Below, piece by piece: positions 1 through 7,294 of a DNA stretch of 11,148 bases. Every line of letters begins with the position of its first letter. Positions within the stretch are counted from its first letter, which is position 1. A model generated the notes under the pieces. That model saw only the letters and a program-made list of their open reading frames with translations. It was not told the DNA's origin and made no database searches. The position numbers were made by a program, and so were the translations under genes. Source of the DNA: Spirochaetota bacterium (lineage in GTDB: Bacteria; Spirochaetota; Spirochaetia; B11-G9); NCBI GenBank assembly GCA_003641695.1, contig QNBL01000053.1, positions 1 to 11,148 of the forward strand, in the 5' to 3' direction.

Positions 1-100
1 AAGTCTTTGTCAAATAAAAAACCAATTAATTGTACTAAAGAGTAAATAAATAGAGGTTTTCATTAAATTATTGAAATATTTTGCGGTTTTAATAATATTT

Positions 101-1372
101 TCAATCGTGAAACAATTCATTAAAATCAGTCTTTATCTCGGTAAAACAACTCTCCGATTCGAGCATTTCCTTAAGGGACGCAGGTACTGGAACGTGCACG
201 CCTATTTCCGGTTCAACTACCTGCTCAAACTTGGCAGGGTGTGCTGTCGAGACAACTACTGTATTCTTCCCGGCAAAGAATTTTTCTCTGACATACTCTC
301 CCGCTGCTGTATGGGGACAGAGGATATAAGAATATGCGCCATACGATGATCGTATGGTTTCCCTTATTTCATCATCTGAAACACTAGAGGCACAAACGTT
401 CTTTTTGAAAGTTTTAAAATCCTTAAACAAATAAAGAAGCCTTTCCATGTTGCTCGGATTTCCAACATCCATGGCATTTGCCAGAGTCTGAACACTGTCA
501 CGGGGTGTGTAAGTACCGCTTTCAAGATAATCAGGAATTGTCCTGTTTTCGTTTACAGCCAAAGAAGCAATTTTTACCGGTGCTCCGCTCTCCCGGCTCC
601 AGTAGGCCCCCACCGAGTTTCCCACATTTCCGCTGGGAATTACATAAGACGGATACACTCCCCTTTTATCATGATACTGAGCAGCGCCATAGATGTAGTA
701 AACCATCTGCGGTAAAAGCCTTCCGAGATTTATACTGTTTGCAGAGGAGAGTCTCCACTCTTTTGCCAATTCACTATCCTGGAAGGCTTCCTTTACCATA
801 CGCTGACAATCGTCAAAGTTCCCTTCGACCGAGTATGATTGTATATTTTCATTCCAGCAGGTAAGCTGTTTCTCCTGACGGAAAGAAACCCTTCCTTTTG
901 GAAACAGGACCTTAACCTGTATCCCCTTTTTCAGATGGAATGCAGAGGCAACGGCACTTCCGGTATCTCCTGAAGTTGCCACCAGGATGGTTAGTAAACT
1001 ATCAGCTTTTTCCTGAAGAATTTCCAGAACCGAGGCAAGAAAACGGGCTCCAAAATCCTTGAATGCTGCTGTCGGCCCGTGAAAGAGTTCCAGAACAGCT
1101 TCCTTCTCTGTAAGCCAGGTAAGGGGGACATCAAAGTCAAAGGCAGATCTGCAGATCTCCGGTATCTGTTCATAAAGAGGATCGCCTTCGAAAAAAGGCT
1201 GGATTATCCCGGCGGCAAATTCATTATAGGGAAGATCAGGATTAAACAGATCTTTCCCCAGCACAGGGAATCTTTCGGGGACGTAAAGTCCGCCGTCCGG
1301 TGCAAGCCCGTTTACAATCGCTTGTGATGCTGTTACCGGAGGACTCCCCCCCCTTGTACTGATAAATCTCAT
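101..1372 (-). CDS. thrC: Threonine synthase (PLP-dependent)
   Basis: Converts O-phosphohomoserine to threonine plus phosphate in the cytosol, the last step of threonine synthesis. The 423-residue protein matches the usual length of the enterobacterial-type family. It opens with ISTRGG and LAPDGGLYVPE, the typical N-terminus. The PLP Schiff-base lysine is K105 in TAAFKDFGARF, followed by the SGDTGSA loop (134-140), GNFDDCQ (184-190), ANSINLGRLLPQ (211-222) and the PLP-phosphate loop SGNVGN (247-252). All expected motifs are present. The start is supported by AGGAGAGG at 1379-1386, six bases upstream of the ATG. It follows thrA by a 23-base gap, so the two are almost certainly co-transcribed. 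A run of eight G residues falls in codons 7-9. The product is firmly recognised. Confidence 0.96.
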   Translation of the reverse strand: MRFISTRGGSPPVTASQAIVNGLAPDGGLYVPERFPVLGKDLFNPDLPYNEFAAGIIQPFFEGDPLYEQIPEICRSAFDFDVPLTWLTEKEAVLELFHGPTAAFKDFGARFLASVLEILQEKADSLLTILVATSGDTGSAVASAFHLKKGIQVKVLFPKGRVSFRQEKQLTCWNENIQSYSVEGNFDDCQRMVKEAFQDSELAKEWRLSSANSINLGRLLPQMVYYIYGAAQYHDKRGVYPSYVIPSGNVGNSVGAYWSRESGAPVKIASLAVNENRTIPDYLESGTYTPRDSVQTLANAMDVGNPSNMERLLYLFKDFKTFKKNVCASSVSDDEIRETIRSSYGAYSYILCPHTAAGEYVREKFFAGKNTVVVSTAHPAKFEQVVEPEIGVHVPVPASLKEMLESESCFTEIKTDFNELFHD

Positions 1373-1395
1373 TTTAATCCTCTCCTGAATACTGT

Positions 1396-3870
1396 TTACA
1401 ACCTGGCTCCAAGGTATGATGCAAGACGGAGAAGATCTGCAAAGATCCCCCCTGCAGTTACTTGCGGCCCGGCCCCGGGTCCCCGGACAATCAAAGGCTG
1501 TTCATTATATCTTTCAGTAGTAAAGGCGACAATGTTATCACTCCCCGATATACCTGCAAAGGGATGATCATCGGGATAACTTTTCAAGCGGACACTGCAA
1601 CTACCGTCTTCTTCTATAATTCCAGTGTACTTTATCACTTCATGCCGCTCTGCAGCCTCATGGTACAGTCTGTCCATATCTCCATCCATAACATCCATTC
1701 CAGAAAGAAAATCATCCAGAGATACATCAGCCAGTCCTGCAGGGACGAGACTTTTTACCGGTACATCACCGACCTCGACAAAGTGGCCTACCTCCCTGGC
1801 AAGGATTACGGTCTTACGAACAATATCCATTCCGGAAAGATCATCCCGGGGGTCAGGTTCGGTAAACCCGAGATCCCTGGCCTCCTTTACCAGGGTACTG
1901 AAAGGTGCTGTACCGTCAAAGCGCCAAAACAGGTAAGCCAGAGTTCCGGAGAAAACACCTTCAATCCTCTTTATCTTGTCTCCGGTACGGATTAAATCTT
2001 TAAGTGTTCCAATTATCGGAAGTCCAGCACCTACAGTTGTTTCGTAGAGGAAATGGATTCCTCTTTTCCTGGACTCTTCAAAAAGCTCGGTATACTCCGG
2101 CATGGGAGTTGTCCCTGCCTTCTTGTTTGGGGTTATTATATGGATTCCCCGTTTTATCCATTCCAGGTACCTTTCCGGAATATCCCGGGATGAGGTGCAG
2201 TCAATGATAACCTTATGGGGAATATATTCTGCATCGATATGATTCACAAAAGCATCCAGATCAGCACTCTGTGTAGATTCTTCGAAAACTTCCCGCCAAT
2301 CAGCTATATCAAGGGACGGATCCCCAAGAAGCATTTTCGTTGAGCGTGTAATTCCTCTGACTCTTATATCAACCCCGAACCTGTCATGCAGAGAGGCAGA
2401 TTCTCCTGCAATCTGATCAAGAAGGGTACTCCCGATGAGACCGGGCCCAATAACCCCGACACTCAAGGTTTGATTTGAGAGGTAAAATCCCGAATGAACT
2501 GCCCTCAAAGCCCGGGTAGCATCTTCTGATCTTACAACAGCACTGATATTCCGTTCCGATGCACCCTGGGCTATTGCCCGTACATTTACCCCGGCCTGTC
2601 CAAGAGCTCCGAAAAACTTTGCAGAAATGCCCGGAGTTCCCGACATTCTGTCACCTACTGCCCCTAAGATGGCACATCCTCTTTCAATATTGATGGTATT
2701 TATTCGGAAGTTTCCCAGTTCCTCTGCAAAAGTCTCTCTTGCAACATCCCTGGCATCCTCAGCTTGATCTTCAGGAACTGCACAGCAGATTGAATGTTCA
2801 CTTGATGCCTGACTTATAAGGATAACGGAAATATCTTTTTTATGTAAAGAGGAGAACAGCCGTGAAGAGATCCCCGGTACTCCGACCATCCCGGCTCCCT
2901 CCACATTAAGAAGGGAGATGTTATCGACAATTGAAAATCCCTTTACAGGATGAGTATTTATACCGGAACCTTCTGAATGTATAACGGTACCACTGCCTGC
3001 AGGATTCTTAATATTCTTGATAAAGATCGGGATCTTTGCCTGAATTGCCGGATTAATAGCTTCGGGATGAATGATCTCTGACCCAAAATGGGCAAGTTCC
3101 GTTGCCTCTTCGTATGATAGCGTAGGGATTACAACCGCTCCCGGAACCTTTGAGGGATCAGCACTCATAACACCATCGCAACTGGACCAGAAAATAATTC
3201 TTTGGGATGAAAACATGCTGCCGTATACAGAGGCGGTCAATTCACTTCCATGCCTGCCGAGGGAAACTGATTGCCCAGCAGAATCAACCCCTCTGCTTCC
3301 GGTTACAATAAAAACACCCGCTGTTCCATTCTTTTCCACAAGAGCATTAAGTTTCTGACTTGATGCTTCCATATCAAAAGAGAGTCCCCGCTCCCCTGAT
3401 ATAAAGGTTAATATATCCCTGGAATCAGCCCAGAAAGAGGCCTTCCCGGCAGAAAGGAAGTAGGAGTTTAAAAGTTCGGCAGTCCACAAACTTCCTATTC
3501 CAAGGATGTGTTCCTTCATCTTCCCCGAACAATCCTGAACCAGCCATACAGACTTCAGGATCTCTTCCATCTCTTTAAAATGACCTCTGACTGAAAACTC
3601 CAGATCTTTCCGCATCTTTTCCGAGGGAATTCCGCTTATCAGGTCGTACTGTTTACTGCTTATCGCCTCAAGCCCCGCCCACAACGATTCATTTCTTTCT
3701 ATAGCCAGCTCTATAAGCAATTCTATATCAGCTCGTACTTCCTTACTCTGGGTAATAACTATTACCAAATCAGGAGTCTTTTGTTTCTCAACAACTCCAA
3801 CAATAGATTCGAGCCCCTCTTTTGTATAATAAAGGGAGTCATCAAACTTAAAAACATCAGGTTTGTTCAT
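1396..3870 (-). CDS. thrA: Aspartokinase-like / homoserine dehydrogenase fusion
   Basis: This 824-residue protein has the ThrA layout: an amino-acid-kinase domain (about 1-298), two ACT regulatory domains (about 312-365 and 397-450) and homoserine dehydrogenase (about 470-824), which reduces aspartate semialdehyde to homoserine. The dehydrogenase half looks intact: GVIGPGLIG nucleotide loop (472-480), TPNKKA (580-585), EPDPRDDLSGMD with E671, D682 and K686 matching the yeast catalytic residues E208, D219 and K223, and a C-terminal RGPGAGPQVTAGG motif. The kinase half is degenerate. KFGGTS is KFDDSL (8-13), the usual GE pair is GS (126-127), GRGGSD is GRHGSE (205-210), and TDVDGV is SSCDGV (229-234). 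Kinase activity is therefore doubtful, although the fold and the ACT domains remain. The Shine-Dalgarno sequence is weak (GGGACGG, 3875-3881) and an intrinsic terminator lies just upstream. thrC follows. Confidence 0.93.
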   Translation of the reverse strand: MNKPDVFKFDDSLYYTKEGLESIVGVVEKQKTPDLVIVITQSKEVRADIELLIELAIERNESLWAGLEAISSKQYDLISGIPSEKMRKDLEFSVRGHFKEMEEILKSVWLVQDCSGKMKEHILGIGSLWTAELLNSYFLSAGKASFWADSRDILTFISGERGLSFDMEASSQKLNALVEKNGTAGVFIVTGSRGVDSAGQSVSLGRHGSELTASVYGSMFSSQRIIFWSSCDGVMSADPSKVPGAVVIPTLSYEEATELAHFGSEIIHPEAINPAIQAKIPIFIKNIKNPAGSGTVIHSEGSGINTHPVKGFSIVDNISLLNVEGAGMVGVPGISSRLFSSLHKKDISVILISQASSEHSICCAVPEDQAEDARDVARETFAEELGNFRINTINIERGCAILGAVGDRMSGTPGISAKFFGALGQAGVNVRAIAQGASERNISAVVRSEDATRALRAVHSGFYLSNQTLSVGVIGPGLIGSTLLDQIAGESASLHDRFGVDIRVRGITRSTKMLLGDPSLDIADWREVFEESTQSADLDAFVNHIDAEYIPHKVIIDCTSSRDIPERYLEWIKRGIHIITPNKKAGTTPMPEYTELFEESRKRGIHFLYETTVGAGLPIIGTLKDLIRTGDKIKRIEGVFSGTLAYLFWRFDGTAPFSTLVKEARDLGFTEPDPRDDLSGMDIVRKTVILAREVGHFVEVGDVPVKSLVPAGLADVSLDDFLSGMDVMDGDMDRLYHEAAERHEVIKYTGIIEEDGSCSVRLKSYPDDHPFAGISGSDNIVAFTTERYNEQPLIVRGPGAGPQVTAGGIFADLLRLASYLGARL

Positions 3871-3885
3871 TTATCCGTCCCATAT

Positions 3886-3928
3886 AAAAAAAACCCGAAC
3901 TTCACCCCATTCGATTAAGTTCAGGTTT
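3886..3928 (-). terminator. Intrinsic terminator after rpmB / in front of thrA
   Basis: Read on the minus strand, AAACCTGAACTT (3917-3928) pairs with AAGTTCGGGTTT (3891-3902) over 12 base pairs with one G-U pair and a 14-base loop. It runs straight into eight T residues (3886-3893). It should end transcripts coming from rpmB. Because the T run stops only about 15 bases before the thrA start codon, it could also act as an attenuator for thrAC. Confidence 0.85.
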
Positions 3929-3932
3929 GCCT

Positions 3933-3960
3933 AAAGTAGGTATCCAGCTGTTACTGTAAA
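3933..3960 (-). promoter_or_regulatory. Possible sigma70 promoter for thrAC
   Basis: On the minus strand TTTACA (3955-3960) is followed, after 16 bases, by TACTTT (3933-3938). The -35 box is good (5 of 6) but the -10 is poor (3 of 6). Transcription would start near 3926, inside the terminator stem. This is the only candidate found between rpmB and thrA, and it is weak. Confidence 0.3.
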
Positions 3961-3962
3961 GA

Positions 3963-4193
3963 TCAGGAAACTTTTACGACCTTTCCGCTTCTTAAACACC
4001 GGGTACAAACCTTTATAGTCCTGGTTGTACCGTTTATCCGGGTTTTAACTTTAACAATATTGGGCTTAAAGACTCTCTTGGATTTCACACCAATATGCTG
4101 ACCAGCACCGCCCTGCTTTTTAGGCTGTCCTTTTCTGGGAACACTGTTTCCGGCAACAGTTCCTTTTCCACAAATTTCACATTTACGGGCCAT
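3963..4193 (-). CDS. rpmB: 50S ribosomal protein L28 (zinc-binding form)
   Basis: Component of the large ribosomal subunit. The 76-residue basic protein begins MARKCEICGKG and ends CTRCLRSGKVVKV. Cysteines C5, C8, C63 and C66 form the two CxxC pairs of the zinc-binding (C+) type of L28. An insert rich in Gly, Lys and Gln (about residues 20-35) precedes KSKRVFKPNI, whereas many bacteria go directly from NxVSHSN to the RxFxPN segment. I regard this longer version as spirochaete-like. GAGG lies eight bases before the ATG, a good promoter lies at 4240-4268, and a strong terminator follows the gene, so it appears to be a single-gene transcript. Confidence 0.95.
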   Translation of the reverse strand: MARKCEICGKGTVAGNSVPRKGQPKKQGGAGQHIGVKSKRVFKPNIVKVKTRINGTTRTIKVCTRCLRSGKVVKVS

Positions 4194-4239
4194 ATCTTAT
4201 TCCTCACTTGAGTTAATTGTTATCCGATAATCGTTGCCT

Positions 4240-4268
4240 AACATACCAAATAACAATAATTGTGTAAA
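4240..4268 (-). promoter_or_regulatory. Sigma70-type promoter of rpmB
   Basis: On the minus strand TTTACA (4263-4268) is separated by 17 bases from TATGTT (4240-4245). Transcription would begin near 4233, giving a leader of about 40 bases before the L28 start codon. The -35 box sits immediately beyond the stop codon of the upstream lipoprotein gene, and no terminator is visible between them. Confidence 0.6.
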
Positions 4269-4272
4269 GAGG

Positions 4273-5910
4273 TTAATCCCTGACACAACGTAATTCCCCC
4301 GAGGTTATCCCATATAACCTGTAAAGAGCTTTTTCCACCTTCCCTGCACTCTTTACAAAGTGATCCGGATACTCCTTAAGAAACAAATCCAGCTCCGCAG
4401 ACAGTTCGGGAACAGAATTTTTCAGCTTTGGTATGATATATTTTTTATAGTAATCATCTATATTCTTTATATTCTGTTGCATGAGATATGCCTGAAACTC
4501 ATTTACTACCAGGTACCGATCCTCTGTGTTGTACCTTTTCCAGTCAAGAAAGATCTTCCAGAACTCTTTTTCCTTATCTGAAAGGCTGTTCCACACATCA
4601 TGCACAGTTTGGCGGTATTCAGGGGAGGAAAAATACACTCCGTGATACCCCTCATGGGTAATAAATAAGTACCTGAGCCTGTCTGAGGATTCCCTTGAGT
4701 AAGCCAAAAATCCTCCGGAAACAGGCTTGAGCAGGCCGTTTTCCCGCTTCAAAATACCATTGGAAATAAGAATATCCAACAGGATGTATTCTTCCTTGTT
4801 CAGATTAACATTCTTTGCTGCTGCTTTATTAAAAAACAGAGCAAGATCCTCCGCACGGTAATCATGAGCATTCCATCCATGGAGGGGTGCAAGTTTCCTG
4901 TTGTCAAGAAGAGTTCCGGCATACCCCGCTTTTTCGGTAAAAAAGGCAAGCCGCTTCAGGGCTGCAGCCTGCAGGGCATAACTCTTGAAATCCAAAAGAA
5001 GAAAATCGGGAAAAAGATTCCATGAAAAAATCTCAAAATCACTTCTGCGCCATGATGAGTAGGGATAATTCAACATAACACCAATATCAGCAGGTATAGG
5101 ATTATAGTCTACAGGTACCAGCATGGAGAATGGTTTTGCCTCCAAAGAAGTGATTGTCAGCCCTTCTAAAGAATCCTCCTCTCCGGTAACCGCAACCGAA
5201 TCAGGAATAAATCCCTCTTCCCCGGAATAAAAATAGAGGGACGATCCCCCTTTAAACAGAGTAACTGAATGTTCTTTATACCCATGCTTTCCCTTCAAAA
5301 TCACAACTGCTTCACCGTTTTTATCAGCAGAATAATCATAAACCACTCTGATCTGAACCTGATTCAGTCTTGTATCGAGCCCCTGAAGCAATTCGTTAAA
5401 CGAGAAATCGAGCTCGCCGGTTCTTATCATTCCCTTATTAAGGATGAAGAGAGCCTCTCCGCTTCCTCCGTCCCTCATATACCTGAATCGGTATCCGTCA
5501 AAGGTACCCTCCAACCCGGCTGATAGCAGTTTAAATCTGTCTCCGTTTCCCGGAACTTCTTTTACCGTTAAACCGGAAAGGACAAACCCGGGTTGTACAG
5601 GAAGCTGATAGTGAGACATTTCTCCGTTTCCACCGGGAAGAGTTATCTGCAGGGGATCCCCTTCCGGGACAGGTATTTCCGCCTTCACATCCTGAGAAGA
5701 TATATAAACAAGATAAACCGATTTACCCCTTGACAGTACCTTGAACGGGTCTTTCAACCTGTAGGTGTAACCATCAGCACTTTTCTTCCCCAACACCGGA
5801 ATGGTTGTATCATTACCGCTAAAAACTACTCCGGGAAGTTTCGTCAAACAGGAGGAGAGTACTACAGTAACTATTGAAATGAGGAGCAGGATTGCTCTGT
5901 ATTTTTTCAT
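4273..5910 (-). CDS. Predicted lipoprotein with HEXXH zinc-peptidase-like motif
   Basis: I do not recognise the family. The 545-residue protein starts with a lipoprotein signal: a charged MKKYR, a hydrophobic stretch (6-18) and the lipobox LSSC, giving C21 as the lipidated residue. It is thus probably anchored to a membrane facing the periplasm or outside. Residues 30-290 look like beta-rich, carbohydrate-binding-like or adhesin-like material with no clear motif. The C-terminal half (about 300-545) is mainly helical and carries HEGYH at 419-423, the HExxH pattern of zinc metallopeptidases. E471 in NEFQAYL is a reasonable third zinc ligand 48 residues later, as in gluzincins. Peptidase activity is an inference. 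The start codon overlaps the stop of the upstream gene by one base (TAATG) and has no Shine-Dalgarno sequence of its own, so translation is probably coupled. Confidence 0.8.
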   Translation of the reverse strand: MKKYRAILLLISIVTVVLSSCLTKLPGVVFSGNDTTIPVLGKKSADGYTYRLKDPFKVLSRGKSVYLVYISSQDVKAEIPVPEGDPLQITLPGGNGEMSHYQLPVQPGFVLSGLTVKEVPGNGDRFKLLSAGLEGTFDGYRFRYMRDGGSGEALFILNKGMIRTGELDFSFNELLQGLDTRLNQVQIRVVYDYSADKNGEAVVILKGKHGYKEHSVTLFKGGSSLYFYSGEEGFIPDSVAVTGEEDSLEGLTITSLEAKPFSMLVPVDYNPIPADIGVMLNYPYSSWRRSDFEIFSWNLFPDFLLLDFKSYALQAAALKRLAFFTEKAGYAGTLLDNRKLAPLHGWNAHDYRAEDLALFFNKAAAKNVNLNKEEYILLDILISNGILKRENGLLKPVSGGFLAYSRESSDRLRYLFITHEGYHGVYFSSPEYRQTVHDVWNSLSDKEKEFWKIFLDWKRYNTEDRYLVVNEFQAYLMQQNIKNIDDYYKKYIIPKLKNSVPELSAELDLFLKEYPDHFVKSAGKVEKALYRLYGITSGELRCVRD

Positions 5911-6680
5911 TAGAATAGGTATAAAAGGCTCTTTGTAAGCAGCTTTGCCACTTCCTGACGTTTTACTCTGGAAAAATCTTCATCCTCCCTGATAAGGCTG
6001 TCAAACCTCCCTGCAAAATTTTCAGGAAGTTTCTCCAGTTTCAATATTTTCTCCGCAATATTCCTTTTTGACGGCTCAAACTTTCTGTTTACTGCAAACA
6101 GAAAGCTGCAGAGAGCCTTAATATACCCGGATAGCGAGGTTATGTAAAAAAGGTCGTCATGTTCGATCACCGCAGAGCTAATATCTATAACATAATGCTC
6201 CATGGTCATAAGGGCTGAATCCCGGAGAGCCTTCCAGAAGGCATCACTGAAATCGTCAAGTTTAGCCTGCACCCCGTGTATCCACGAAGTCTTGTTAAGG
6301 ATAATCCTGCCGTATTTAAGTCTGTAGAACATGTAGGTTCCGGTATCTCTGAATGCCCAAATATTACCCTCTTTGTTCTGCATTATATGATCCACCCGGT
6401 CTTTGTGTTTATACTCTACTCTTACCGGAATATTGTCGATAAAAAAACGGTCTTTTTGGCTGAAAAAAGAGGACTCAAAGGCACCCACATCACCGACAAG
6501 ACTCTGCCGTTCCGCTGCTTCCGGAAGAGCTCCCCGGTAGTAAACATCAAGGCTAATAAAAAAATACGGATTTGACATCTCCTTTTCTGCAAAACCTTGA
6601 AGGAGTATACAATCTACAGAAGGGATTGAACTTAATTTATCTGCAATCTCTTTGGATATCTTCTCTACTTTTCTAATCAT
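5910..6680 (-). CDS. Nucleotidyltransferase-fold-like protein, unknown function
   Basis: A 256-residue cytosolic protein without signal or membrane segment. Its layout resembles small nucleotidyltransferase-fold proteins: an N-terminal helix, then LLQGFAEKE (26-34) where such enzymes have a GS motif, FISLDVYY (41-48) where they have DxD, IPVRVEY (84-90) for the third acidic strand, YRLKYGRIILNK (119-130), and an all-helical C-terminal domain (about 150-256). The first Asp of DxD is replaced by S43 while D45 and E89 remain, so catalysis is doubtful. The family assignment is my inference from pattern, not a recognised match. The gene has its own Shine-Dalgarno (GAGGAG, 6686-6691, five bases before ATG) and promoter. 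It is coupled to the lipoprotein gene downstream, so the two products probably act in one process. Confidence 0.78.
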   Translation of the reverse strand: MIRKVEKISKEIADKLSSIPSVDCILLQGFAEKEMSNPYFFISLDVYYRGALPEAAERQSLVGDVGAFESSFFSQKDRFFIDNIPVRVEYKHKDRVDHIMQNKEGNIWAFRDTGTYMFYRLKYGRIILNKTSWIHGVQAKLDDFSDAFWKALRDSALMTMEHYVIDISSAVIEHDDLFYITSLSGYIKALCSFLFAVNRKFEPSKRNIAEKILKLEKLPENFAGRFDSLIREDEDFSRVKRQEVAKLLTKSLLYLF

Positions 6681-6697
6681 ATCAACTCCTCAATTTA

Positions 6698-6726
6698 ATG
6701 ATAACATGACAAAAAAAATAAAACAA
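6698..6726 (-). promoter_or_regulatory. Promoter of the nucleotidyltransferase-like/lipoprotein pair
   Basis: On the minus strand TTGTTT (6721-6726), a 17-base spacer and TATCAT (6698-6703) form a sigma70-like promoter with a good -10 and a poor -35. It overlaps the oppositely directed promoter at 6706-6734. Confidence 0.45.
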
Positions 6727-6734
6727 TCTATACT
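6706..6734 (+). promoter_or_regulatory. Sigma70-type promoter of the 173-residue orphan gene
   Basis: ATGACA (6706-6711), a 17-base spacer and TATACT (6729-6734) each match consensus at five of six positions. The downstream gene begins at 6763 behind an AAGGTGA Shine-Dalgarno (6752-6758). It overlaps the divergent minus-strand promoter, so the two may exclude each other. Confidence 0.6.
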
Positions 6735-6762
6735 TATACAAAGATTATAACAAGGTGATACT

Positions 6763-7284
6763 ATGGAAAGTTTTTATCTACTTGCTTTAACAGCTCCCCA
6801 ACACATTACCATCAGGATACGTTCTGTCAGGGACAGTATCTTCCGGGAGACAGGAGCAGTATCTGCTCTTGCCTTCGATCCTTTGATCCCTGTCGCATTT
6901 TATTCTTCGCCGCCGGATAAAAAACATTTTACAGGCATCACTACGCCAGCAGCCCATTTTCAGCTTCTTTCTCCGGAAATCCATGAAAAAGGGATATATT
7001 TCCGGGTAAATAGTGAACAAATCTTTGACACTCTCAAGTGTATTACGGCAGCGGAGGAACAGCCACGACACATCATCGAACCTTTTTCCGGATTTTTTCT
7101 CTGTGAAAGTACAGATCACAAAACCCGGAAAACCATAACTGAAATTGCGGCATCAAAAATTAAAACCGGCAACCTTGCATGGACCGGAATCACACTGCAA
7201 ATGATAGAAGTCATTTGCAGAGGCAGTCAATCATGGTTTAACAATCTGGACTGGACTATTATGTGGGAGATCATCCTGGGATAG
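6763..7284 (+). CDS. Hypothetical protein, faintly 2'-5' RNA ligase-like
   Basis: I do not recognise this 173-residue protein. It is soluble and mixed alpha/beta, with no signal peptide or membrane helix. The order of predicted elements, an N-terminal YLLALTAP strand, a helix, a strand, and a C-terminal WTGITLQMIEVICRG ... WTIMWEI, recalls the LigT/2H phosphoesterase fold. However, neither of the two HxT/HxS catalytic motifs is present at the expected places, so at best it is a decayed relative. It is a real gene on the evidence of a strong promoter, a Shine-Dalgarno sequence four bases before the ATG, and its fit between neighbours. It ends ten bases from the convergent cyclase gene, with no obvious terminator between them. 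Confidence 0.7.
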   Translation: MESFYLLALTAPQHITIRIRSVRDSIFRETGAVSALAFDPLIPVAFYSSPPDKKHFTGITTPAAHFQLLSPEIHEKGIYFRVNSEQIFDTLKCITAAEEQPRHIIEPFSGFFLCESTDHKTRKTITEIAASKIKTGNLAWTGITLQMIEVICRGSQSWFNNLDWTIMWEIILG

Positions 7285-7294
7285 CTCTTTACTC

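Noticed and set aside
8..13. TTGACA on the minus strand near the left edge, a possible -35 of a gene beyond the window
   Set aside because: The matching -10 box would be outside the window, so it cannot be judged.
1..100. Search for a terminator after thrC
   Set aside because: The region is AT-rich with only weak all-A/T stems (e.g. AAATATT/AATATTT on the minus strand) and no GC-containing hairpin with a T run, so none was called.
71..349. 92-codon plus-strand open frame over the thrC 3' end
   Set aside because: It lies antisense to the conserved thrC coding region, with no Shine-Dalgarno sequence and no recognisable protein.
478..864. 128-codon open frame antisense to thrC
   Set aside because: It is a shadow of a well-supported gene, and its Pro/Ser/His/Arg-rich composition is typical of reverse-frame translation.
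1462..1995. 177-codon open frame antisense to thrA
   Set aside because: It lies opposite the most conserved homoserine dehydrogenase region, with no start signals.
7285..7294. Shared terminator between the convergent orphan and cyclase genes
   Set aside because: Only ten bases separate the stop codons, and no stem longer than the CTTAAG palindrome is visible.
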